32,933 nucleotides of DNA from RGIG4576 sp964536025. GTDB taxonomy: Bacteria > Bacteroidota > Bacteroidia > Bacteroidales > Muribaculaceae. Position 1 is the first letter of the stretch; every line of letters begins with the position of its first letter. Below, piece by piece: positions 25,661 through 32,933 of this stretch. Where the stretch lies: positions 1 to 32,933 of the forward strand of contig CAZHXA010000024.1 of the NCBI GenBank assembly GCA_964536025.1, in the 5' to 3' direction. Below the pieces are notes generated by a model. The model saw only the letters and a program-made list of their open reading frames with translations. It searched no databases and had not been told where the DNA came from. A program made the position numbers and the translations under genes.

Positions 25661-26482
25661 ATGAAACGATTATTTTTGTCAATACTTCTAATCGGTATAT
25701 CTCTTCTAAGCATTTATGCACAAAAAGATTATTATGAGCTCGTTGATTCGGCTGAGAATAATATCAAGAATCATAATTGGGATAAAGCTGAATTGTTTCT
25801 GAAAGAAATTCTAAATGTTTTTCCTGAAGATAATAATAATTCGCTTATAGTATCCAATCTTGCAACAGTTCAACGCTATCAAGGTAAATATCAAGAGGCA
25901 ATTAATAATTATACTTATGCTATAAATTTAACACCCAATGCTGTAACATTATTAAAGAATAGAGCATCTTTATATTTGGATGTAGATAGCATCGTGCATG
26001 CATTACGAGATTTTGAAAGGATTCTTGTAATTGATGAAAAAGATGAAGAGACTCGATATTATCATGGTATTCTTTCAATAAGAATAGGTGATATGGATGC
26101 AGCAAAAAAAGATTTTGACTATATACTATTTTATAATCCATCATCAGGCCTTGGTCGTGAGGGGCTTGCTTTATGGTTTAAAGAAAGAGGTGATAATATA
26201 GAAGCGGTAAAATATTACTCTGAAATAATCAAGCAACATCCATCTTCCGTAAGATTATCAAATCGTGCCGAATGCTATTTGGCATTGAAGCGACTAAATG
26301 ATGCCGAAAATGATATTAGAAAAGCTCTTGAAATGTCTCCTGAAGATGCTTATATATATGTATTAAGAGCAAAATTAAATAAAGCTCGTTTTAATAGAGA
26401 AGATATGGAACGAGATTTAAAATTAGCTGAAAAATATGGTATCAGTAGAGAATTGTCGTTAGTAATTTTAAATAAGAAGTAA
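25661..26482 (+). CDS. Periplasmic TPR-repeat protein
   Basis: A 273-residue protein with a signal peptide (1-20, cleavage at SIYA-Q) followed by about six tetratricopeptide repeats across residues 25-260. Typical repeat phrases include ATVQRYQGKYQEAINNYTYA and NRAECYLALKRLNDAENDI. There is no other domain. TPR arrays mediate protein-protein contacts; no partner can be inferred. It is divergent from the muropeptide operon and is a single-gene unit, since 140 nt with a new promoter separate it from the DPP IV gene. Confidence 0.85.
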   Translation: MKRLFLSILLIGISLLSIYAQKDYYELVDSAENNIKNHNWDKAELFLKEILNVFPEDNNNSLIVSNLATVQRYQGKYQEAINNYTYAINLTPNAVTLLKNRASLYLDVDSIVHALRDFERILVIDEKDEETRYYHGILSIRIGDMDAAKKDFDYILFYNPSSGLGREGLALWFKERGDNIEAVKYYSEIIKQHPSSVRLSNRAECYLALKRLNDAENDIRKALEMSPEDAYIYVLRAKLNKARFNREDMERDLKLAEKYGISRELSLVILNKK

Positions 26483-26580
26483 TTTTAAATATACTGTATT
26501 AAGTGTTCTAAAATCAATTCATAAAATATAAATTGAAATATCTTTTTTGTTAAATAGTATTTCTTACAAAAAAGATTCAC

Positions 26581-26588
26581 TACTTTTG
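26581..26588 (+). promoter_or_regulatory. Predicted -7 element for DPP IV-miaA
   Basis: TACTTTTG is an exact TAnnTTTG match 34 nt upstream of the ATG at 26623. No good -33 box is present. The gap from 26483 to here is A/T-rich, and nothing else was recognised in it. Confidence 0.42.
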
Positions 26589-26622
26589 CAAGAATAACTT
26601 ATTATTGAAATAATAAACAACT

Positions 26623-28806
26623 ATGAATCTAAATAAATCATTAACAATCAGTTTAATATTAACTGTTTTATTTACACTTAATTGTAATGCTTTTGAACTT
26701 TATGATGCTGTTTTGCATGGTAGACCAAATGGAATAGGTCAAATGGTACCTTCTATAGATGGAAAACACTATTATAGATTTAATGAAACACATGCAGCTA
26801 TAGAAAAAGTTAGTTATGCAACAGGAGACGTGATAGGAACCATTTTTAATTCAGAAACAGCTCGTTATTGTGACATTAAAGAGTGGGATGGTTTCAAAAT
26901 AAGTGACGATGAAAGTAAAATTTTATTATATACCGATAGTCGACAGATTTACAGATATTCATTTAAAGCAGATTATTATATTTATGAAGTGCGTCATAAT
27001 AAATTAATGAAAATTTCCGAAAATGGTGGCGAAGAAATTGCTACCATGTCACCCGATGCTCGACAAGTTGCCTATGTAAAAGATAATAATGTATATATTT
27101 TTAAAGTTGATTATGGCTCAACTGTAGCGGTAACCAAAAACGGTGTAAAAAATCAATTAATTAATGCTGTTCCCGACTGGGTTTATCAAGAAGAATTCGG
27201 TTTGTTAAATTCTTTTGCATGGTCTCCCGATAATCTAACTCTTTCATTCATACAATGGAATGAAAAAGATGTACCTATGTATGAAATGAGTTTTTATAAA
27301 AGTGCATGTAATCCTATTATAACCAATTCTCTTTATCCTCAAATATTTCAATATAAGTATCCTGTTGCTGGTGAGAAAAATTCAACGGTTAAAGTATTAA
27401 GTTATGATGTGGAAACTCGAAAATTGCAGGATATGAAAATTCCGCTTGATGAAGATGGCTATATTCCTAATATAAAATACGCAAAGACAAGTGAACGTTT
27501 AATGGTAACCACGTTAAATCGAACTCAAAATAATTTGAAAATATACGCTGTTAACCCTCGTTCAACTGTATCAAAATTAATTTATTCTGAAAAATCTAAT
27601 AGCTGGATTGATGTGAATTTGTCTAACAAGGCTGTCTGGGGTGAAAAATCTTTTACTATTTTGAGTGATAAAAGTGGATTTACTCACTTATATGAATATG
27701 CCAATACAGGAGCATTAATAAAGCAATTGACTTCAGGAAAATGGAATGTTACCGATTATTATGGATATGATTCTGTAAAAAAACAGCATTATATACAAAC
27801 CACACAACGTGGTCCGCTTAATCGTACCATATCAAAAGTTGATTCTAAAGGTATAGTTTCTGAAATAACAAAAAGTGATGGTACTTACACTGTTGCTTTT
27901 AATAACAATTTTACTTATTATGTTCAAAATTTCAGCGACTCAAAAACGCCAAACCAATATACTCTTTGGATAACAGGAATAAAAGGTAATAAAAAACTTC
28001 GTGATATAGAGTTAAACATTGAATATGCTGAAAATTTCGGTAATGATGTGCCAAAAAAAGAATTCTTTTCGTTTGATAATGATGGATATAAGCTAAATGG
28101 TTATTTTATAAAACCTACAAATTTTAATCCAAACAAGAAATATCCTGTTATAATGTCGCAATATAGTGGCCCCGGTTCACAACAAGTACTAAACAAGTGG
28201 ACAATGGATTGGGAAAATTATTTTGCTACACAAGGATATATTATAGCTTGCGTTGATGGTAGAGGTACAGGTGGACGAGGAAAAGAATTTGAATCGCTCG
28301 TTTACATGAATCTTGGTTATTATGAAAGTATAGACCAACTTGCAGCAGCTCAATATATGTCGTCTCAATCTTATGTAGATGCATCAAAAATCGGTATTTG
28401 GGGGTGGAGTTATGGCGGATATGAAGTATTAATGGCAATGTCACAGCCAAATAGTAAATATGCTGCAGGCGTAGCTATTGCTCCAGTAACCGATTGGCGT
28501 TTTTATGATACAATTTATGCCGAACGTTACATGCGTACACCTCAGGAAAATCTTGATGGCTACAAAAATAGTGCTCCTATAAATAAAATTATGCAACAAA
28601 AAGGAGAACTTCTTATAATGTATGGTACTGCAGATGATAATGTACATCCGGCTAATACTCTTGAATATGTTTCGCAACTTACATCTCAAGGTAAATTATG
28701 TGACATGATGGTCTATACAAATATGAATCACTCTATAAATGGTTGCGATGTACGACTTCCTTTATATAAAAAAGTACTTAAATTCTTCAACGATAATTTG
28801 AAGTAA
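26623..28806 (+). CDS. S9B dipeptidyl peptidase (DPP IV type)
   Basis: A 727-residue exported serine peptidase that removes N-terminal dipeptides, preferring proline in the second position. It has a signal peptide (about 1-22), a beta-propeller (about 40-480) and an alpha/beta-hydrolase domain (about 490-727). The triad is S596 in GWSYGG, D671 in TADDNVH and H703 in NMNHSING. The propeller carries DWVYQEEFG, whose Glu pair anchors the substrate N-terminus in DPP IV. This pair argues for dipeptidyl rather than oligopeptidase activity. A prolyl tripeptidyl peptidase of the same family is the main alternative. It is followed after 12 nt by miaA. Confidence 0.92.
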   Translation: MNLNKSLTISLILTVLFTLNCNAFELYDAVLHGRPNGIGQMVPSIDGKHYYRFNETHAAIEKVSYATGDVIGTIFNSETARYCDIKEWDGFKISDDESKILLYTDSRQIYRYSFKADYYIYEVRHNKLMKISENGGEEIATMSPDARQVAYVKDNNVYIFKVDYGSTVAVTKNGVKNQLINAVPDWVYQEEFGLLNSFAWSPDNLTLSFIQWNEKDVPMYEMSFYKSACNPIITNSLYPQIFQYKYPVAGEKNSTVKVLSYDVETRKLQDMKIPLDEDGYIPNIKYAKTSERLMVTTLNRTQNNLKIYAVNPRSTVSKLIYSEKSNSWIDVNLSNKAVWGEKSFTILSDKSGFTHLYEYANTGALIKQLTSGKWNVTDYYGYDSVKKQHYIQTTQRGPLNRTISKVDSKGIVSEITKSDGTYTVAFNNNFTYYVQNFSDSKTPNQYTLWITGIKGNKKLRDIELNIEYAENFGNDVPKKEFFSFDNDGYKLNGYFIKPTNFNPNKKYPVIMSQYSGPGSQQVLNKWTMDWENYFATQGYIIACVDGRGTGGRGKEFESLVYMNLGYYESIDQLAAAQYMSSQSYVDASKIGIWGWSYGGYEVLMAMSQPNSKYAAGVAIAPVTDWRFYDTIYAERYMRTPQENLDGYKNSAPINKIMQQKGELLIMYGTADDNVHPANTLEYVSQLTSQGKLCDMMVYTNMNHSINGCDVRLPLYKKVLKFFNDNLK

Positions 28807-28818
28807 CGTTATTGCTAC

Positions 28819-29745
28819 ATGGTTAAAGATTTGAAAGACATCTTATTCGTAGTTACCGGACCTACAGCATCGGGCAAAACTTCAAAGGCTGTTGCTTTAG
28901 CAAAACATATTAATGCCGAAATAATAAGTGCCGACTCTCGTCAACTATATCGTTGTATGGATTTAGGTACAGGTAAGGATTTGGAGGAATATGATAATGT
29001 TCCTTATCATCTTATTGATATTTGTGAACCTGGATATAAATATAATCTTTTTGAATATCTGCGAGATTATCAGCAAGTCTCAGAAGAAATACAAAAACGA
29101 AATAAACCTATAATTTTATGTGGTGGGACCGGATTATATGTAGAATCGGTTTTAAAAGGGATACAATTACCGCAAGTGCCGGAAAATAAGACGTTAAGAG
29201 ATGAACTCAAAAACAAGACCTTATGTGAATTGACTGAAATATTGAAGCAATATAAAACATTGCACAATACAACCGATATTGATACCGTAAAACGTGCTAT
29301 TCGTGCTATTGAAATTCAAGAATTTTATCATAATAATCCACATTTAGAAGCAAAAACAGAACCTCATCCATTAAATAATGCAATAATAATAGGACTTGAT
29401 ATTGGTAGAGAGGAACGAAGAGAGAAAATATCGCACAGATTAAGAAAACGTCTTGACAATGGAATGGTTGAAGAAGTAAGGGCTCTTATTGAGCGAGGAG
29501 TACACCCCGATGATCTTATTTATTATGGGTTGGAATACAAATTTTTAACCAATTATGTGATAGGGGAGTTGTCTTATGATGAAATGGTCTCTCAACTTGA
29601 AATTGCAATCCATCAATTCGCAAAACGACAAATGACTTGGTTTAGAGGTATGGAGCGACGTGGTTTTCATATAAATTGGATTCCATATAATGTGAGTGAT
29701 GAAGAATTTATATGTCGTACATTACAACTTATTGATAAATTGTAA
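28819..29745 (+). CDS. miaA: tRNA dimethylallyltransferase
   Basis: Transfers a dimethylallyl group to A37 of tRNAs that read UNN codons. The product is 308 residues, close to the family norm. It has the P-loop GPTASGKT (14-21), the catalytic/substrate loop ADSRQLYR (38-45), GGTGLYVESVL (about 97-107), KRAIRAIEI and the C-terminal AKRQMTWFRG. The region with YYGLEYKFLTN differs from the common VGYRE motif; some Bacteroidota carry more than one MiaA paralogue and this may be the divergent type. It appears co-transcribed with the DPP IV gene. Confidence 0.93.
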   Translation: MVKDLKDILFVVTGPTASGKTSKAVALAKHINAEIISADSRQLYRCMDLGTGKDLEEYDNVPYHLIDICEPGYKYNLFEYLRDYQQVSEEIQKRNKPIILCGGTGLYVESVLKGIQLPQVPENKTLRDELKNKTLCELTEILKQYKTLHNTTDIDTVKRAIRAIEIQEFYHNNPHLEAKTEPHPLNNAIIIGLDIGREERREKISHRLRKRLDNGMVEEVRALIERGVHPDDLIYYGLEYKFLTNYVIGELSYDEMVSQLEIAIHQFAKRQMTWFRGMERRGFHINWIPYNVSDEEFICRTLQLIDKL

Positions 29746-29765
29746 TAATATATTATATATATACC

Positions 29766-29813
29766 TTAAAAAAATAAATGAGCTATTAAAAAATAGCTCA
29801 TTTATTTTTTTAA
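29766..29813. terminator. Bidirectional terminator between miaA and the ABC transporter
   Basis: Arms 29766-29787 and 29792-29813 are perfect reverse complements of 22 nt around a 4-nt A loop. The outer part is A on one side and T on the other, so each strand ends in a T-tract. It sits between the convergent stops at 29745 and 29824. Confidence 0.9.
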
Positions 29814-29823
29814 TCATTATTTT

Positions 29824-30597
29824 TTATTTCTTCTGTAATTGTTGCAACATGTAATTTTTTGCACTTTTGAATAAATTTGTTGCAAAAACGAAATCATTAA
29901 GTTCTTTATTATCACTTGTAAAAACATCCTTGCTTGTTCCGGTCCAATCGAGATTTCCTTTATTGATAAATATAATATTCTCACCAATACCAAGCACAGA
30001 GTTCATATCATGTGTGTTTATTATGGTTGTTATACCATATTCATGAGTAATATCGCTCAATAATTCATCTATTAAGATAGAGGTTTCAGGATCCAAACCT
30101 GAATTAGGTTCATCACAGAATAAATATTTAGGGTTTAAAGCTATCGCTCGAGCAATAGCTACACGTTTTTGCATACCACCACTTATTTCAGAAGGGTACT
30201 TATGGTTTGCACCATCGAGATTTACTCTATGTATACAAAACTCAGCTCTCTCTTTCATCTCAGCGTAACTCAAATCTGAAAACATTTTAAGAGGAAACAT
30301 CACATTTCCTTCAACAGTTTCAGAATCAAATAGAGCGGAACCTTGAAATAACATACCTATTTCTTTACGTATTTTTTTCATTTGTCCGACCGACATTTTA
30401 GTTATATCTCGTCCGTCATAAAGAATTTCGCCTTCATCAGGTTTTAAAAGTCCTACAAGATTCTTTACAAGAACAGTTTTCCCAGAGCCAGATTGACCGA
30501 TAATAAGATTAGTCTTACCATCATAGAATGTGGCGTTAATACCTTTTAATACGGTTTTATCCTCAAATGATTTTATGACGTTTTTTACCTCTATCAT
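29824..30597 (-). CDS. MlaF-type ABC transporter ATP-binding protein
   Basis: A 257-residue ABC ATPase. Walker A is GQSGSGKT (34-41), the Q-loop is near FQGSALFDSETVEGN (84-98), the signature is SGGMQ (139-143), Walker B is YLFCDEP (158-164) and the switch His is in INTHD. The SGGMQ signature and a neighbouring MlaE permease place it with the Mla/MCE lipid-transport systems. No gene for an MCE-domain protein is adjacent inside this window. The gene starts 6 nt after the permease stop. Confidence 0.9.
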   Translation of the reverse strand: MIEVKNVIKSFEDKTVLKGINATFYDGKTNLIIGQSGSGKTVLVKNLVGLLKPDEGEILYDGRDITKMSVGQMKKIRKEIGMLFQGSALFDSETVEGNVMFPLKMFSDLSYAEMKERAEFCIHRVNLDGANHKYPSEISGGMQKRVAIARAIALNPKYLFCDEPNSGLDPETSILIDELLSDITHEYGITTIINTHDMNSVLGIGENIIFINKGNLDWTGTSKDVFTSDNKELNDFVFATNLFKSAKNYMLQQLQKK

Positions 30598-30603
30598 CGC
30601 TTG

Positions 30604-31350
30604 TTATTGTAGCATTATATTAGTTAATATTACGTCTAACAATAGTATTAGTATACTGCTTGTAACGACTGCATTTGTACTCGCTTTTCCAACTTGCAAA
30701 GCTCCTCCGGTTACATGATATCCAAAGTATGAAGCAACACTGCTTATTACAAATGCAAAAAACAGCGATTTTATTAGAGCATACCACACATACCATTCGG
30801 TGAACATTGTTTGAATACCATACAAATACACTTCAGGTGATACTATTGAAGTAAGTATTGTGATAAGATATCCACCAAATAAACTCGTTGCCATACATAA
30901 AATCACTAAAACGGGAATGAATGTCACAAAAGCCATAATTTTAGGTAAAACAAGAAAATTAGCTGAATTAATTCCCATTATTTCCAATGCATCGATTTGC
31001 TCTGTTACACGCATCGTTCCAATCTCCGATGTGATACTTGACCCCACCTTACCGGCTAAAATCAAGCACAGAATAGACGATGAAAATTCGAGCAATATGA
31101 TTTCGCGTGTTGCGAGTCCTACAGTGTATAACGGTATAAGTGGAGACATAATGTTTAACTTCATTTGAATAGTACACACCGCACCTATAAAGATTGAAAT
31201 AACAATTACAAGTGGAATGGAATCGATAACTAATTTTATGATTTCACTAATATAGCGACGAAAAAACTCACTCCATTTGTCAGGTTGTGAAAAAACACGC
31301 CAAATGAAGATGCTATATATACCAATGTTTTGTAAAGTCTTTTTTAGCAT
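30604..31350 (-). CDS. MlaE-family ABC permease
   Basis: A 248-residue membrane protein starting at 31350 (MLKKTLQNIGIYSIFIWRVF); an ATG at 31392 would begin upstream of the promoter box and is rejected. It has the MlaE-family layout with an amphipathic N-terminus and about five membrane segments. Typical motifs are EFSSSILCLILAGKVGSSITSE and MRVTEQIDALEIMGI-type phrases (about 97-135). It forms an operon with the ATPase downstream. Together they are the core of a phospholipid transporter across the envelope; the direction of transport is not deducible. Confidence 0.9.
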   Translation of the reverse strand: MLKKTLQNIGIYSIFIWRVFSQPDKWSEFFRRYISEIIKLVIDSIPLVIVISIFIGAVCTIQMKLNIMSPLIPLYTVGLATREIILLEFSSSILCLILAGKVGSSITSEIGTMRVTEQIDALEIMGINSANFLVLPKIMAFVTFIPVLVILCMATSLFGGYLITILTSIVSPEVYLYGIQTMFTEWYVWYALIKSLFFAFVISSVASYFGYHVTGGALQVGKASTNAVVTSSILILLLDVILTNIMLQ

Positions 31351-31369
31351 AGAATTTGTTTTAATTTTG

Positions 31370-31377
31370 CAAAGATA
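31370..31377 (-). promoter_or_regulatory. Predicted -7 element for the MlaE/MlaF pair
   Basis: The minus strand reads TATCTTTG, an exact TAnnTTTG match 19 nt before the start at 31350. No -33 TTTG is apparent. Confidence 0.45.
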
Positions 31378-31488
31378 CGATAAAAGGAGCAATTTTTTAT
31401 ACCGTATTTTATTGAATTAAGCACAAAAACACCTTATTTTTTGTATTAATGTAACCATTTAGTGCTTTTTTTGTTCTTTACAAAACTA

Positions 31489-32079
31489 TTATTCAATATC
31501 AGAAGAATCAATCAAGTTATTAAGCAATGCATAAGCCACAAGTCCTGCAATTGACTTAATTCCGGTTTTTTTAGTAATATTTTTTCGGTGCGAAATAACT
31601 GTATGTACCGAAATGTTAAGTTCGTCGGCTATTTCTTTACTCATTTGTCCTTTAGCAATAAGAATCAATACGTCTTTTTCTCGTTCCGATAGTTCTGACA
31701 TGTCTTGAATGTCTTCATTATGTTCATTTTCTATTGCTTTATGCAATATGCGTATTATTTTATTTGACGCTTCTCTAATATCTATCACATCGTCATATTG
31801 CTTGATTACATCCGGCTCCACATACTGATAAATCAACGCTATTACCGGTATTTTAGATTGTATGTTTGCGATATGATTATTTAAATCACATTTGCTTGCA
31901 TTTAATAAAGTGGGGTTGACTATAATAACGTTAGGATTGTTTTTTATGATGATGTTATTTAAGTTATCACTCGAAGTAACCTGTCTTAATACATTTAGAG
32001 AAGAATTTTCATTTATTACCGTAACTAATCCTTTATAAATAATTTCCGACGGCTCTATAATGAGAACAGAATGTTTCAT
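31489..32079 (-). CDS. LuxR-type response regulator with degenerate receiver
   Basis: A 196-residue protein with an N-terminal receiver-like domain (about 1-118) and a C-terminal LuxR/GerE helix-turn-helix (130-190, LSEREKDVLILIAKGQ ... SVHTVISHRKNI). In the receiver, the usual phospho-acceptor Asp after strand 3 is replaced: the segment reads VIIVNPTLL with N55 there. The acidic pocket near strand 1 is reduced to IIEPSE. It is therefore unlikely to be controlled by classical phosphorylation. Its ATG overlaps the stop of the di-iron protein gene by 4 nt and has a canonical Shine-Dalgarno sequence, so the two are translated together. A protein-contact or redox signal from that partner is a reasonable inference. 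Confidence 0.87.
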   Translation of the reverse strand: MKHSVLIIEPSEIIYKGLVTVINENSSLNVLRQVTSSDNLNNIIIKNNPNVIIVNPTLLNASKCDLNNHIANIQSKIPVIALIYQYVEPDVIKQYDDVIDIREASNKIIRILHKAIENEHNEDIQDMSELSEREKDVLILIAKGQMSKEIADELNISVHTVISHRKNITKKTGIKSIAGLVAYALLNNLIDSSDIE

Positions 32080-32765
32080 TTCTTGTTCCTCCTTTCGAGA
32101 TATTCAACAAAAGGTACAAGCAAATGTTCTTCTATAAGAGCATGTTTCTTTAAATCCTCAGCCAATAGTAAAATATCAAATGCCATGCCGATAGTATTTT
32201 CACATTCAACATTACTTGGTAAATATTTAAATACTATTTGAATAAGATCGTTGAGCGTATCTTCTATATTTGTATGAGCTTCATCATAACCATAAAATTC
32301 CGAACTATTTTCGGTGTTATTCCACAAATTATTTAGCAGAGGGAATACGTTTTCTTCTTCATAGTCAAAATGTTCTTTTACTTCTTCTTTGTATTGTAAG
32401 AAGAAACGTAACAGAATTTTTCCCGATTTATTATCTATTTGCTCAGCAATTATATTTAAATGCTTTTCGATATGTGGTATCCTTCGATTAAAATAGTAAA
32501 TGTGTGATTCTTTTAAATAATTGATAAGATGCTCTATGTCTGTTTTCGATATATCTTTAAATGATGGTCTGAAATTATCAAATGCATAAATATTGCACAC
32601 ATCAAGAAATAAATTCAGTGGAACATTGAATTTATTACACACATTGCCGATTGTTCTATCTCCAAATCCCAAAGAAATATTAAAACGTGGCAATAATTGA
32701 ACCAAAATAGGGCAAGATGTAATCGCTTCGGCTAATTTTGTGTTTTCTGTAAAATATTTCAGCAT
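32076..32765 (-). CDS. RIC/YtfE-like hemerythrin-domain protein
   Basis: A 229-residue cytoplasmic protein. Residues about 15-60 resemble the ScdA/DUF542 N-terminal domain, but the usual Cys-Cys is replaced by SLGFGD (31-36). Residues about 80-225 are a hemerythrin-like four-helix bundle. H88, H102, H132, E136, H164, H208 and E212 follow the order of the seven di-iron ligands of E. coli YtfE, with the same 4-residue spacing in H132/E136 and H208/E212. YtfE/ScdA proteins repair iron-sulfur clusters after nitric oxide or oxidative stress. Loss of the Cys pair and coupling to a regulator suggest a sensor role instead, which is inference. A -7 box lies 30 nt upstream. Confidence 0.85.
   Translation of the reverse strand: MLKYFTENTKLAEAITSCPILVQLLPRFNISLGFGDRTIGNVCNKFNVPLNLFLDVCNIYAFDNFRPSFKDISKTDIEHLINYLKESHIYYFNRRIPHIEKHLNIIAEQIDNKSGKILLRFFLQYKEEVKEHFDYEEENVFPLLNNLWNNTENSSEFYGYDEAHTNIEDTLNDLIQIVFKYLPSNVECENTIGMAFDILLLAEDLKKHALIEEHLLVPFVEYLERRNKK
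32088..32095 (-). promoter_or_regulatory. Canonical Shine-Dalgarno sequence for the LuxR-type gene
   Basis: The minus strand reads AAAGGAGG, 8 nt before the regulator's ATG and inside the last codons of the di-iron protein gene. It is the same octamer as at batA, and here too it serves an overlapping start. Confidence 0.6.
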
Positions 32766-32795
32766 ATATTAAGACAATTTATATATAGTTATATA

Positions 32796-32803
32796 CAAAT
32801 ATA
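32796..32803 (-). promoter_or_regulatory. Predicted -7 element for the di-iron protein/regulator pair
   Basis: The minus strand reads TATATTTG, an exact TAnnTTTG match 30 nt before the ATG at 32765. The -33 region shows no TTTG. Confidence 0.45.
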
Positions 32804-32825
32804 CTAATAAAAGTCGAAAAAACGG

Positions 32826-32852
32826 AAAAAAAAGGGACGTTTAGAGGTCCTT
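32826..32852 (-). terminator. Possible weak terminator of the gene entering from the right edge
   Basis: GGAC (32835-32838) can pair with GTCC (32847-32850), with one mismatch and further A-T pairs outside. The minus strand then runs into a T-tract of eight. The stem is short, so confidence is low; its position after the stop at 32880 is what makes it plausible. Confidence 0.35.
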
Positions 32853-32879
32853 GTAAGCTTAAACTTTTCTAAAAAACAC

Positions 32880-32933
32880 TTATTCTTCATTATTTTGGGG
32901 TAATAGAGTCAATGTTTCTCCACGCTGAACCCT
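32880..32933 (-). CDS. 3' end of an unidentified protein (partial)
   Basis: A minus-strand frame enters from the right edge and ends in TAA at 32880, giving 17 residues that read VQRGETLTLLPQNNEE at the end. This is too short to assign. It is followed by a possible terminator, which supports it as a true gene end. Confidence 0.4.
   Translation of the reverse strand, partial: RVQRGETLTLLPQNNEE

Noticed and set aside
31425..31480. Possible terminator after the LuxR-type gene built on GCAC/GTGC
   Set aside because: The stem is about 5 bp with a loop near 30 nt. The T-run is present but the hairpin is not convincing.
1..32933. tRNA genes, rRNA, CRISPR arrays, insertion sequences, prophage or integration sites
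   Set aside because: Intergenic gaps are mostly under 250 nt and A/T-rich. No cloverleaf, regular repeat spacing, transposase, integrase or long terminal repeat was seen on either strand.

Overview
The window is a low-GC, gene-dense chromosomal segment from a member of the Bacteroidota, most likely order Bacteroidales (family not resolved). The gene content supports this: the moxR-DUF58-batABCDE aerotolerance cluster, an HU domain fused to a LysM domain, an S9B dipeptidyl peptidase, an etfB-etfA-acyl-CoA dehydrogenase operon, and the NlpC/P60 plus dipeptide epimerase pair. The promoters support it too, because exact TAnnTTTG (-7) boxes sit upstream of most transcription units. No tRNA, rRNA, CRISPR array, insertion sequence or phage gene is visible. 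It reads as a core housekeeping region.

Layout. 2-184: C-terminal end of an unrecognised + strand gene, then a terminator. 309-3958 (-): etfB, etfA and an acyl-CoA dehydrogenase in one operon; a perfect 12-bp inverted repeat lies just downstream of its predicted promoter. 4101-5384 (-): rarA, divergent from 5525-6951 (+), which encodes a small HU protein and a membrane-spanning HU-LysM protein. 7078-16109 (+): a nearly gapless run of moxR, DUF58, a BatD-like protein, batA, batB, batC, batD, batE and a PAP2 phosphatase. 16207-16464 (+): a small helix-turn-helix protein with its own promoter and terminator. 16545-17639 (+): a DUF2007-tandem-UspA protein. 17709-21553 (-): dnaG followed by an MFS transporter.

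21671-25415 (-): three exported proteins (transglutaminase-like, NlpC/P60 endopeptidase, L-Ala-D/L-Glu epimerase family) that look like a muropeptide-processing operon. 25661-26482 (+): a periplasmic TPR protein. 26623-29745 (+): DPP IV-type peptidase and miaA. 29824-31350 (-): MlaE/MlaF-type ABC transporter pair. 31489-32765 (-): a RIC/YtfE-like di-iron protein that overlaps by 4 nt a LuxR-type regulator whose receiver has lost its phospho-acceptor Asp. 32880-32933 (-): the end of an unidentified gene.

The best leads for undescribed biology are the HU-TM-LysM protein (a possible nucleoid-to-cell-wall tether), the overlapping di-iron protein/pseudo-receiver regulator pair, the hairpin or operator at the head of the etf operon, and the exported dipeptide epimerase. 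Canonical Shine-Dalgarno sequences were noticed only at two overlapping gene junctions, which is unusual for this phylum. All functional calls rest on motifs and context read by eye; no database search was run.
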